DNA of 64,000 nt from assembly GCA_033558025.1 (NCBI GenBank), contig JAUCEF010000006.1, positions 1,612,001 through 1,676,000 on the forward strand, given 5' to 3'. Of the stretch, positions 31,178 to 40,439 are shown piece after piece. The notes below the pieces were generated by a model. It was not told where the DNA came from and made no database searches. It saw nothing but the letters and a program-made list of their open reading frames with translations. The translations under genes were made by a program, and so were the position numbers. Source of the stretch: Phytophthora sp. 'mugwort' (lineage: Eukaryota > Oomycota > Peronosporomycetes > Peronosporales > Peronosporaceae). Numbering within the stretch: the stretch's first letter is position 1; each line of letters opens with the position of its first letter.

Positions 31178-31246
31178 TACTACAGTAGTACTACGTAGTA
31201 ACTTAATACTACGTACTTCGAAGTGCTACGTAGTACTACTGTAGTA
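31178..31246. repeat. fold-back repeat, 21-bp perfect arms
   Basis: Arms at 31178-31198 (containing CTACAGTAGTACTACGTAG) and 31226-31246 are perfect reverse complements separated by 27 bp. It lies between the ankyrin pseudogene and the exchanger gene. It may be a miniature foldback element or a strong cruciform; the arms share the TACTAC/GTAGTA theme of other spacers. Confidence 0.85.
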
Positions 31247-31440
31247 GGGTGTAAGAAATACTAGCAACGTTACTAGAAAAGTTGGAACATTGTTGTGTGA
31301 TTTACACTGTGCTTCGAGCTCGTTATCCACCTCATTGCAACTTTCCGCTGAAAGCTGCACAACACAATTTGAACATTCAGCTATACCGTGGCGTCGCACT
31401 CACATCCGTCCAGTTCAGCTGATTTCTTGGCCAAACACGA

Positions 31441-33135
31441 TTAGTCAAGGCCGAGCACGTTCTCCAGCAAGAACACCATGAAAATAGAGGTCGGGTACAG
31501 CAGCAACACGATCAGACCGTCGAGCAGACGCTGGGTCTTCTTCATGGCGATGTAGCCGATCACAAGCTCCACGAACAGGATCGAGAACGTCTCAGCGGAA
31601 AATTCCCAGATAAGGCCACCGCTCTTGAACGACATGAGCGCCGCAAAGATGCCCAGGCAGAACGTGTTGTTCATGCAAGCAGCGCCAAGAAGAGCAGACA
31701 CCGAAATGGAAATCGTTTTGGATGTCTTCTTCTGGGCGTAATTGTACGCAGCAATGAGCTCGCTAGCGTTCGAAGCCAGCGGGGCCACCACAAACGACAC
31801 GTAGAAAGCCGGGATGCCTGTGCGAGCGCCAACTTCGGACAGCACATCAACCATCGGGTCCGAGAACACAAGGACGAGAGCCGTACCCAAGAACATCATG
31901 TAAGCCGAGCGGATCTTGATTTTCTTCTGCTGCTCAGCGATCGACAGGTGGGCGAGATCCTCTGGAACTTCCTCTTCCTCTTCGTCGTCGTCACCCTCAG
32001 CAGGAGGGATGACCAGTGAGTGCTGCTGCTCCACCACTACACGCTGCATCGAGACCGACGAGCGGCCCTGACTCTCATTCTCGTACTTGGCCAGCAGGTA
32101 GCGGAGCGTGGCCTCCACGAGCTCGTTGAATTCAATGAATCCGCTCTTGTCCTTGTCGGCAGCGGCCATCCACTTCGCTGTCTCTTCACGGGAGATATTC
32201 TCACCCAAGTCCTTAAAGAAAACCTGCAGCTCGTCGGCGTCCATACGGTGGTCACGGTTCTTGTCATAGGCGTGGAAGAATGGGCGGATGATGTCCGCGA
32301 CACGTTCGAACTGCTCGCGAGTAGCGTTAAGCGGAGTCGTGTTGGTGGGCGTTTCCTTCTTGAGATTGGCCACTTCCTTGGCCAGGATACCAGACAAACT
32401 GATCTCTCCGTCACGAATGGCAGCCACACGGACCTCGTCAATGACGTCCTCCTTAACCTCCGAGGAGCGCTGCACGTTCCAGTAGAGGTAGAGCACGAAC
32501 GAGATCATGGACACGACAAAGGCAACGATGGCGAAGGGCTTCTCGGCCCTGGCCACCTGGGCGTTGTCGGCTTTGGCGTCCTCGGCGGCCGTGCCGGTGT
32601 AGAAGAGAGCGGGCACTTGCAGGATCAAATAAATCAGGCCCGTGAAGATCATGGTCCTGGCCGTGGACGGGATCTCGTCGAAAAGCACTACACCCGTCTT
32701 GGTAAGATCCTTGTTTCCAGGTGGCATAAGCTTGGCCCAGTGCTTATCACCCTTGGGGCGCACGTAGTTGCCCCGGCCATTCTCGTCGATGTTAACGCGA
32801 CCGGCATAGACGCTGAGCGCCCACGGGATGGTGAGCAGCATGATGGTGGAGCCGGCGAGCGCGCCCACGCCCACAGAGACCTGCTCCTGTGCGTCCGGGC
32901 CCATACCGGAAAAGAGGACTATGGCACCGTCGGGCACGGCGCCTAGCACGGGCAACACGACGCTGCCGACGATGCCAGCCATAGACGGTACGAGCAGCAG
33001 CAACTCGCTGCCGTCGGAGATGAGGTTGCTCGCGTTGAAGAGCACGAAGCCGTAGACGGCGCCCAGGAAGAGCACCTGCACGAGCCCGTAGCCGCCGTTC
33101 GGTAGGTCCTTAGGGTCGATGAAGATGCCCGACAT
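31441..33135 (-). CDS. EF-hand Na+/Ca2+ exchanger-like protein (NCL type)
   Basis: Intronless, 564 residues. The layout matches cation/Ca2+ exchangers with a cytosolic EF-hand pair (plant NCL-type). The first membrane half contains the alpha-repeat GSELLLLVPSMAG...LGAVPDG (about 42-70), with further membrane spans to 220. The cytosolic loop holds two EF-hands with complete 12-residue loops, DKNRDHRMDADE (291-302) and DKDKSGFIEFNE (327-338), followed by an acidic run. The second half has the partner alpha-repeat VVAPLASNASELIAAYN and a final set of hydrophobic spans. The protein probably exchanges Ca2+ (or Na+) against H+ or K+ at the vacuole or plasma membrane, with calcium feedback through the EF-hands. 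The start ATG lies about 56 nt after an initiator-like sequence. A 308-codon frame on the opposite strand is only a shadow. Confidence 0.88.
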   Translation of the reverse strand: MSGIFIDPKDLPNGGYGLVQVLFLGAVYGFVLFNASNLISDGSELLLLVPSMAGIVGSVVLPVLGAVPDGAIVLFSGMGPDAQEQVSVGVGALAGSTIMLLTIPWALSVYAGRVNIDENGRGNYVRPKGDKHWAKLMPPGNKDLTKTGVVLFDEIPSTARTMIFTGLIYLILQVPALFYTGTAAEDAKADNAQVARAEKPFAIVAFVVSMISFVLYLYWNVQRSSEVKEDVIDEVRVAAIRDGEISLSGILAKEVANLKKETPTNTTPLNATREQFERVADIIRPFFHAYDKNRDHRMDADELQVFFKDLGENISREETAKWMAAADKDKSGFIEFNELVEATLRYLLAKYENESQGRSSVSMQRVVVEQQHSLVIPPAEGDDDEEEEEVPEDLAHLSIAEQQKKIKIRSAYMMFLGTALVLVFSDPMVDVLSEVGARTGIPAFYVSFVVAPLASNASELIAAYNYAQKKTSKTISISVSALLGAACMNNTFCLGIFAALMSFKSGGLIWEFSAETFSILFVELVIGYIAMKKTQRLLDGLIVLLLYPTSIFMVFLLENVLGLD

Positions 33136-33190
33136 GACTCGGTCCTTGGTCCTTTGGTGCTTGTGACTGCAGCTCTGGAAGTTGTCGTGC

Positions 33191-33206
33191 TTTTTGCCAA
33201 GTGAGA
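33191..33206 (-). promoter_or_regulatory. oomycete initiator-like element of the exchanger gene
   Basis: The minus strand reads TCTCACTTGGCAAAAA about 56 nt before the ATG at 33135. It fits the oomycete initiator pattern (YCAYTYY core followed by NCA and A/T residues). Position and sequence agree, but no transcript evidence is available. Confidence 0.45.
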
Positions 33207-34101
33207 CTTGATGGCGAAGATCCCATAGCGACTCTATTCAAGCAACCTGTTGTATCAAGTCAATACAAACGACAAGTACATCACTCTGAAAGTGCAACTT
33301 ACGATAGGATACCCCGTTTTTACCGATTGCTCGAAATCTTCGATTATATTGTGGCTACGCACAAACGTATACATTAAATTTTAGCAGAGGTGTGGGTGTG
33401 TACTTCGCATATTTGTTGATGATGGCTCCCTTGGCAAGGCAACGTGCTGCTGCAGAAGATTCCATTTCTTAATGCACCAAGACTGATCCCTGAAGCCTGG
33501 CGAAAGTTGCAGCATTAATACATCGTCACTGCCGTGTCATCGATGATTGAAACCCTTTCCATGGATGGGAAGACCAGCACACGGTCTCGACACTTTTTGC
33601 TGCAATAACCCCCCGATGGATTTTTCGCTCATCCTTCGGCTAGCATATCGATTGCCCCCCTATCCAGCAAGCTTCACGGCATTGGATACAAAAGTTTGCT
33701 TTAGTGTATACTGATTTAAAGTATACGTCTGGCGTCATCCACTTCAACGTGCGTTGAAATGCTTGCCCAAGATCCAAGGCCGGCAGCTCTCGGTAATACA
33801 TGTACACTGTAGGACATTGTGCAGTAAGCGAAGACTTGCGGCTGGGCAGTAGTCGGTCCCACTTCCGGTGTCGTACTTTGCTCAGCTGGTGACCAGGTCA
33901 GCTCGTAAGGCTGGCAATGATTTGTGATATTCTTTACCTGGGCATGTACCTCTTTTCATTATCTAATATGAAATGCATTTCTTTTAGCCCAGCGGTGCGA
34001 GTGCAATTAACCTTGTCAACAGCATAATACGCAAGGTTGTTGAGTCAGCATCAAGCGCCTAAACGCTTGAGCGATCGTCAATGCGGTCAGGTGGGTGAAA
34101 T
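33207..34101. other. spacer, no gene recognised
   Basis: About 900 bp without a supportable gene, RNA or repeat array. Confidence 0.5.
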
Positions 34102-34320
34102 TCACGCGGGTGTCGTCGCTGCGTTCAAGTACGGCCCGTCGCGCTGCCGGAGCGACTGCCCGAACTGTTCGTTGTTCAGCTGCGAGCCGCCGTAGGCGTT
34201 TATCAGTCGCGGGCCGAATCGAGAACTACTTGGCTCAAGCGTATCAGTTGAGAGATTCTCCCACCCGGCAGTAGCGCCCTTGTTATTCTTGCAGACTTCA
34301 GACGCAGTGTGATTGTCCGC
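34102..34320 (-). CDS. putative 3' coding exon, unrecognised
   Basis: The minus strand is open over about 72 codons and ends with TGA at 34102-34104. The reading has host-like GC-rich codons and protein-like content: GATAGWENLSTDTLEPSSSR followed later by YGGSQLNNEQFGQSLRQR. There is no start codon of its own; upstream sequence (34330-34640) has other open pieces such as HVTQESARWPESAHLNDL that could be earlier exons, but I could not assemble a clean model. Family unknown. It could also be a decayed gene end. Confidence 0.35.
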   Translation of the reverse strand, partial: ADNHTASEVCKNNKGATAGWENLSTDTLEPSSSRFGPRLINAYGGSQLNNEQFGQSLRQRDGPYLNAATTPA

Positions 34321-34750
34321 TCAGGCCCTGCAGATATGAATGAATCAGATTTACCCCGAGCGTTGCCACAAGCCCTGTAGCAACACACGCTTCCGTGAAG
34401 ATCAACGCAAAAGGATGCACAAAGCGCAACTACCTGACCTTCGCAGTCTTCATTTCAACCTCGTAAGATATTACCAGGTAATTGCATTCGATGCCATTAA
34501 AAATAGACAAATGTGTCCCCAGGCCAATGCGGTGAAAGATTATGCGGACGTAAATCGTTCAAATGTGCGCTTTCGGGCCAACGTGCAGACTCTTGTGTCA
34601 CATGCTCGACTTCCAAGCCGTCTCCAGGATATTTAAGTCAGTTTTTTTTTTTTTTTGCCAAAAGCGACGGCATAATCCTTCACGAGAAGCAGCCAAAAAG
34701 GGATTTTTTATAGACCTTTGCTGTTGTTTTTCCCCAATAAAGTAGAGCAC

Positions 34751-35455
34751 TTATAGTCCGAACTTCATGCAACCGCTCTCCTTATGCTGATCTGCACAGC
34801 CCACACTACAGTACCTCGATCCACATCGTCGACAATTGTAGTTGGCAAAGAACCCGCAAACGCAGCAAAACCTCCTAGCCGGGTGCGTAGGAGGCACCGC
34901 AGACGCCGTCAAGTAGTTTGGTCCTTCTATGTTCTCTCCATTGCCCAGCTCCTCGAACACCAACTGGGCCAGACTCTTGACTTTAAACTTCTTCTTGCTC
35001 GAAACAATTGTTCTCCTCTTCTTCCTGATAGACTCCCTGCCAGATGAAGTTACAACAGCCCCTCCTTCCTCCTCATCAACGTAAGCTTCATCGCCATCCT
35101 GTGTCCCATCACCATCGTCAGCGTCTTCGCCGAAATTATCGGCTTCCAATGCGTCTAACCGAGCGTTGCGCACTTCATTTCGCGTGTCATCATCTACACG
35201 TCTCATAGCCGCGCTCAGCTTGTGCGTTCGCCCTGTGGTTTCCATCGAAAAGGCATTGTCAATGACAATTATCAAAATATGTTGCCTCGCGCCGCTGCTA
35301 GACACGGAACAGCTAGGAAAAGAGAGCGGTAATGTACCCGAGAGACGCTTCTTCGAAACCTTATGCCGCCCGCCGGCCGCGGGGGTCCGCACCGTTGTCG
35401 CCAGGATGGTCTCATTCCACCTCTTCTTGCCGTCGTACGCTTTGCCCATTTTCAC
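34751..35455 (-). CDS. ZNHIT1: ZNHIT1/SWC6 homologue, HIT zinc finger
   Basis: ZNHIT1 (yeast Vps71/Swc6) is a subunit of the SWR1/SRCAP complex that loads histone H2A.Z. The conserved central block ARLDALEADNFGED and the C-terminal EGPNYLTASAVPP...RRFCCVCGFFANYNCRRCGS, then YCSVGCADQHKESGC, match the family; the Cys/His set forms the HIT zinc finger. Reading straight through gives 234 residues. A 105-nt stretch (35337-35233) inside it begins GTACAT and ends CCACAG, and its removal keeps the frame (exons 35455-35338 and 35232-34751, 199 residues) and brings RHKVSKKRLSG next to RTHKLSAAMRR, closer to the family layout. I favour the spliced form. An initiator-like element lies 33 nt upstream of the ATG. 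Confidence 0.9.
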   Translation of the reverse strand: MKMGKAYDGKKRWNETILATTVRTPAAGGRHKVSKKRLSGTLPLSFPSCSVSSSGARQHILIIVIDNAFSMETTGRTHKLSAAMRRVDDDTRNEVRNARLDALEADNFGEDADDGDGTQDGDEAYVDEEEGGAVVTSSGRESIRKKRRTIVSSKKKFKVKSLAQLVFEELGNGENIEGPNYLTASAVPPTHPARRFCCVCGFFANYNCRRCGSRYCSVGCADQHKESGCMKFGL

Positions 35456-35486
35456 TTGGTGGCAATAATCTTAATAACTACCTTTT

Positions 35487-35497
35487 TTTGCAAATGA
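35487..35497 (-). promoter_or_regulatory. initiator-like element of ZNHIT1
   Basis: The minus strand reads TCATTTGCAAA at 35497-35487, 32 nt before the ATG, similar to the oomycete initiator consensus (TCATTYYNCA). Support is positional and by sequence only. Confidence 0.4.
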
Positions 35498-35664
35498 AAA
35501 CCCTATAAAACCCAAGATAAAATTGTCATCTGTATGTTGCTCTATTGGACTCGACACTCACTTTACTACCATCAATCCAATCGTCCGCTTCCGCGTTGGC
35601 ATTGGCATTTTCCATCTTCTCCTTGCAAATTTCCTCACGTTTACTTCTTTTTTCTTTTCATTTT

Positions 35665-38600
35665 TCATGACGAAATGGAGATAGCTCCGCCCATGGGCCG
35701 CTGCTCGTCAACTGTACTCGATCGACCAGTTGCAACCGAAGAGATCGACCCTCGGCCAATGCTTTCAGTTTTAAATTCAGACTCATCCACCAGACTATCC
35801 AACCCGTGCGTGCTGTTCTCCAGGTCACTCGACAGCTTGTCAAAGAATGAGAACGAGCTCTTCCGGAATGGCATCGACTTGCCGCTTCGGTTGGTATGGT
35901 CACCGAACCGAGACGAGTCGCTGGAACTCTCGCTTAAGCGAGCAGGACTACGTGGAATGCTACCAGCGATGCTGCTCGCGTCGCTTGCCTTCCGGTGCAT
36001 GTATTGCAGGACATTTGCGCGCTCTCGTATCGCTTGAGAACAGTCGCGCTTGAGCTTGCACGGACGTTTTTGCTGAGCATACGTCTCGTCAGTAGGAACA
36101 GACACATTGCGGCGTATCTGAGGTGGGGTACACGCGCTGATATCTTCGGTTGCAAAGTCCAGCGAGCTAGATCGGCAATGAACGGGGGAATACAGTAGCT
36201 TGGGCGCCAATGGCTTCACCAATTGTGCCAACGTCGGACTGTGTCCTAGCTCTTCTTCCTTCGCTTCCTTCTCGCTCGTTTCATCTTGGATTTCCTCCTG
36301 CGGGTCCAGATTAAAAGAGGCTGTGTTAACATATGAGTTAGTGCTCCTTGATAACGTGCTTTGGTCGCTAAATCCAAGAGAAACGCGTCCACTTGCACTT
36401 CGACCGAGCTTTCGTACTTCATCGTAATCACGCTTTTGCGGAACTCCGTCGATGTCACGTTTAAGCGGGTGTTGTGGCAGCACCGAATTTTGTTCAGCTC
36501 CGCGGCACGTCTTCGCGTTCTTACGCTGACACTGTCCTGCAATACCCGCTGGAGATCGGAATGGGTCCGAATAGGAGCGGGAAAGAGAAGGCTCTTCCAG
36601 CATTGCGATGTTCTCGTGAGGCGGACGTTGGTGCTCATTCGATCTCCTCCGGTGGCCCAACGAAAAACCTTCAATACCGTGGGATTTTTTGGGCTGCGGA
36701 CAAAGCGGCACAGGAGATGAGTCAATGGCACCGCGCAACCACGAGGGGCCCGAGTCTGGCTGTCCGTTCTTTGTGCCGGGAAGCAGGCTTTCGGACCGCT
36801 GGTTGCGACGTAGCCATTTCTCGGCTTTCTTCCTTTCCTTTTGGGTTTTCATATCCTTGTGCCATTCCTCAAAGCGCTGAATCCACGCCAAAGGGGAGCG
36901 TCCATTTAGCTGGGCATCCTCATCGTTGTCTTTCATCAATCGACCGTCGGGGATGCTGGTTGCACTGTTGTGTTGTATCTTCCTAGCGTGCATGAAAGCC
37001 GAGCTCTTGCTTCGACGGTCGCGTGTCAGTCCAGACCTGCGGTCACCCCCATCCGATCCATTTGGACTTGTGCGGTGACCTACCCAGTTCGTGTCAGACT
37101 TCATGCGGCGACCCTCGTTTTCCTTCGAGCTGCTAACGGCAAATCCATCCGTAGAAATGATTCGAACATTTCGTGCGCCCCACTGACAATAACTCTCTGC
37201 TGATCCCCAATAATCTTCCGTGATCTGCGGATAACATCAATATATCGTAAGACTAACGCCCTCGTAGGTGGTAACAACCCAAAGAACACCGCACTCACGT
37301 GGGGCTGCATTCCTTCGAAATACTGAGCGAAGTTGGGATGGTCTCGCCGAATAATATCTGTGTACTCCTCAGTAAGATTTCGGTCGAATGTTCTGCAGAG
37401 ACATACAGCAGGTTAGTTGATCTCGATTTAATAAAATATTTTCCATTACAGTTGCATACCGTGCCAAACGAGGAGGGATTTTGTCCATGTGTCGGAAAAT
37501 GCCTTGCTTCTTGCGGCCAAATATCCTCAGTCTTGGCTCAGATCTGCACTCGGAGCTTCGCCGTCCTGTAGTTGAGCTTCGCGCATCATCTGCTTCAACA
37601 GTGGAGGCGACGATGCCCGATGCCAATTGCAGACGGTGATGGGCTCGAAAATCTTCGACTCGGCCACGAATTACGCAGTCCTGCTTTTTTGAGACTTTCA
37701 TCAAAGCCAAAGCATCAAGTTCACCTCTTCCTAGCTGCGTACCAAACACAAGATCAGCATCAGTAAGCCTCTCGAAGCACGATTCTAAACATGATACAAG
37801 AATACCTCATTCAGATGCTTCAGCATATCACCATACGTATTGCATGCTAGCAGCTCTGATTTTGCCTGTTGAAGTAGCGCCAGTGCTACCCTAAAAAGAA
37901 CCTACACAACCACAAAATTTACCAATCAGTAGCTGCCTGGTATATAGACCAATCCATTAAATGGGGTAAAAGTTACCTCATCGCCTTGAAGGAAAATGGC
38001 ATCCCAGATTTGGAAAGTTACTTCTCTGTCGCAGGGACTGGCGAAGAGCGTCAAGAACCACTCTGTGCATGCAAGCGAGAGCTCCATTCCCGAACCACCA
38101 AGCTCCTTTAGGTGGTCGGAAACCTCCGGGTACTGAAGTCGCACGAGATCTGCGAATACGTGTTGGTCCACAGCAAGTCCAAGCTACAGGAAACAAATAA
38201 AGCCTCACATTTGTTAGAACAGAACAACACCTATGCTAATCAAAGCGATTTCGCATTACTCACCATGGTAGTGTAATAATCGTCAGGTACAAGCCGAATA
38301 ATCGTGATAAGCAAGTAGAACGCTTCTTCTTCGTCCAAATGTTGCAGGCTTCGGGCAACAATATAATTCAGACCCTGGCAATATCCTAGACCAGGGTTGT
38401 AGAATGAATACGCGACTAAAATCCTTCGCATCATCCTTGACTTCTCCTCGGTCCACAGCTCTTTGTCCTCATCCGCAACAGTTCGGTGCAAATCCACGTC
38501 AATCTGCCGTGTGGCTTCGGTACTTTCTTGCTCTGAAGCTAACAATCGCTCATACTGGCCCCTGTTCTTCCTCATTTCCATTTGAGCGCCAGACGCCAGC

Positions 38601-39777
38601 ATCCACAACTTCCCATGCAGCTCCTCTGGCACTGTTCCATAATCACGATCGTCACGAATCAAAATTGCCCGAACGCGCTCTTCCGTGCGCCAAATGCCGT
38701 GCGCGAGTGGGCCCATCCCATCAGACGCGGAGGAATCTCCTGCACGATCTCGTTCCTCTTTACGCTGTTGCTGATGCTCATACTCAAACAATAGCCGCTG
38801 CCACCGTGACTGCTGGAGCATGTGCACGGCTTCAGGAGAGTCTAGATCTAGATCATACGCGTCAAAATCCTCGTCGTCGGCGAATACACCGTGTTCCGAC
38901 ATCGGGGACCAGTCCTGCAGTAGTTTATTCGCAGTCACATCGCATTGTGAGTGTCCGAGATATGACGATGGACATGATTCGTCCATCAGAATCATATATT
39001 ATATGATTTTTGGTTGCATACCGGTACGTTGATCATGGAACTGCGCTCATCGATTGAGCGACGGTTTGAAAGCGACACCGCCACAGTCTGCAACGCGAGA
39101 ATATTACTGTACACTGTTGCGCACAAGTCCAGCAAGTCAGTACCGAAAGAGATTCATGTCATATCAAATCACCACTACCACACACCTCTCTCCATGTTCA
39201 TGCGCTTGAGCAGGTCGTCCGGCTGGAAGAGATCCTGACTCGTGACACCTAATACCTCGCAGGCACTGGCCATTTTGAAAAAGAAAAGCATGGCGCCGCC
39301 GCGAGAGAAATGAAGCCATACCAGATAATAATCCCCAGACAACAAGAACAACAAGGACGTTAGAGCCTTCAATTCAGCCAGCTAACCCGACGAGTGACTC
39401 CATTCACCCTCCGCCATCATCCCCATCACAGAACTAGTAAAGGCCCAGCCCAGCCAAGACACGCACCGAAGGTACTTGAACACATTGCTCAGCGCATCCA
39501 CGTCGATGGCGCTTCCGCTCGCCCTGTCGTCGGCCTCGACATGAGGTAGACTGCCACTGCGCGCCGGGTTGATCTGGCTCTTCATGCCCAGTGCCTTGTA
39601 GACCTTGTTGACCAGGTCGCAGAGCAGCTCGCCTGAGCGTAGCGCCGCCGGGAGGTCGCCTAGGAACTTGTCGCCCAGCACCATCTCCATCCAGCGTCGC
39701 ACAATCTCACCGTCCTTGCTCATGTTGCGCGTGGGCGACAGCATCACACCCGTCGCCAGCTCGTCCTCGAGCTCCAT
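35665..39777 (-). CDS. CH-domain plus TBC RabGAP protein, multi-exon
   Basis: TBC proteins switch off Rab GTPases. Exons with consistent phase: 39087-39022, 38914-38264, 38183-37977, 37901-37806, 37770-37460, 37392-37299 and 37224-35665. The TBC domain carries both catalytic fingers: IDVDLHRT (Arg finger, about 38480-38510) and YCQGLN (Gln finger, about 38365-38385). A 480-residue Ser/Arg-rich disordered tail follows. Upstream, 39777-39467 encodes a calponin-homology domain start (EIVRRWMEMVLGDKFLGDLP, ELLCDLVNKV) and about 39369-39184 its end (MASACEVLGVTSQDLFQPDD, then LLKRMNMER). Exon 39087-39022 joins this to the TBC exon in frame across GTATGC and CTGCAG borders, suggesting one CH-TBC protein. 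The exact border between the two CH exons is unresolved. Alternatively the TBC gene starts at the in-frame ATG at 38995 and the CH exons are a separate gene. Confidence 0.8.
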
Positions 39778-40439
39778 CGTCCAGGCCTGCAGTCGGTCCG
39801 AGAGGGTTAAAGACGCAAGCTGGCTTCACCTGAAGCCGAAAAGACGCCAAGAACTGGCGCTCGGGCATGCAAGTGCCCCACCACTGAGCGAGGAGACGGA
39901 TTGTCTGGTGCCTTGCCTGCTGCTCAGCACGTCACTCGCTCGCTGGGCTTTGCGCGGTCTGCTCTGTCTGCACGAGAACACGCCCCTCGACGCTTGACTG
40001 CTGAACTGAATACTACCGGTAGTACAGTGTTTTGTACAACTGACGAAAAGGTGTCTGCGGGCGGACTGTGTGTGGCACACCACCACGACAGCGCATAAAC
40101 GAGCGGGCTGACATCAAAGATAAGGGCAGAACCCGCAAAAATAAGGTTTACCACACAATTATGAAAAATCACATAAGGATAGATATCATGAAGGTGCCGA
40201 CAGAGCAAAGATATCTTAAATAAACTATGCAAAGCGCTCAGAAAACGTTCAAGAATGTGAATATTTGCCAATGAGATAACCCCAAAAATTACTGGACTTA
40301 GGGTTAAGTTAAACCTCTACCGACAGGCAACCGACATATTTTGTCGGCAAGAGCTCCGAGATATGCGTGGGAGGTCTACAAACAATCAGTTTGGCGCATA
40401 TATTTTCATATAGCGTGACTGCCGACAAAAGACTGCAAT
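39778..40439. other. 5' spacer of the CH-TBC gene
   Basis: Upstream of 39777 the frame stays open without ATG for about 20 codons. No gene is recognised in this 660-bp spacer, which contains the palindrome at 40010-40023 and leads into the Crypton remnant. Confidence 0.45.
40010..40023. repeat. 14-bp perfect palindrome upstream of CH-TBC
   Basis: TACTACCGGTAGTA is self-complementary and lies about 235 bp upstream of the CH-TBC ATG. It is another member of the TACTAC/GTAGTA group. Confidence 0.6.

Noticed and set aside
32020..32946. 308-codon plus-strand open frame
   Set aside because: It lies antisense to the exchanger gene, whose membrane spans and EF-hands are unmistakable; the frame is a codon-bias shadow.
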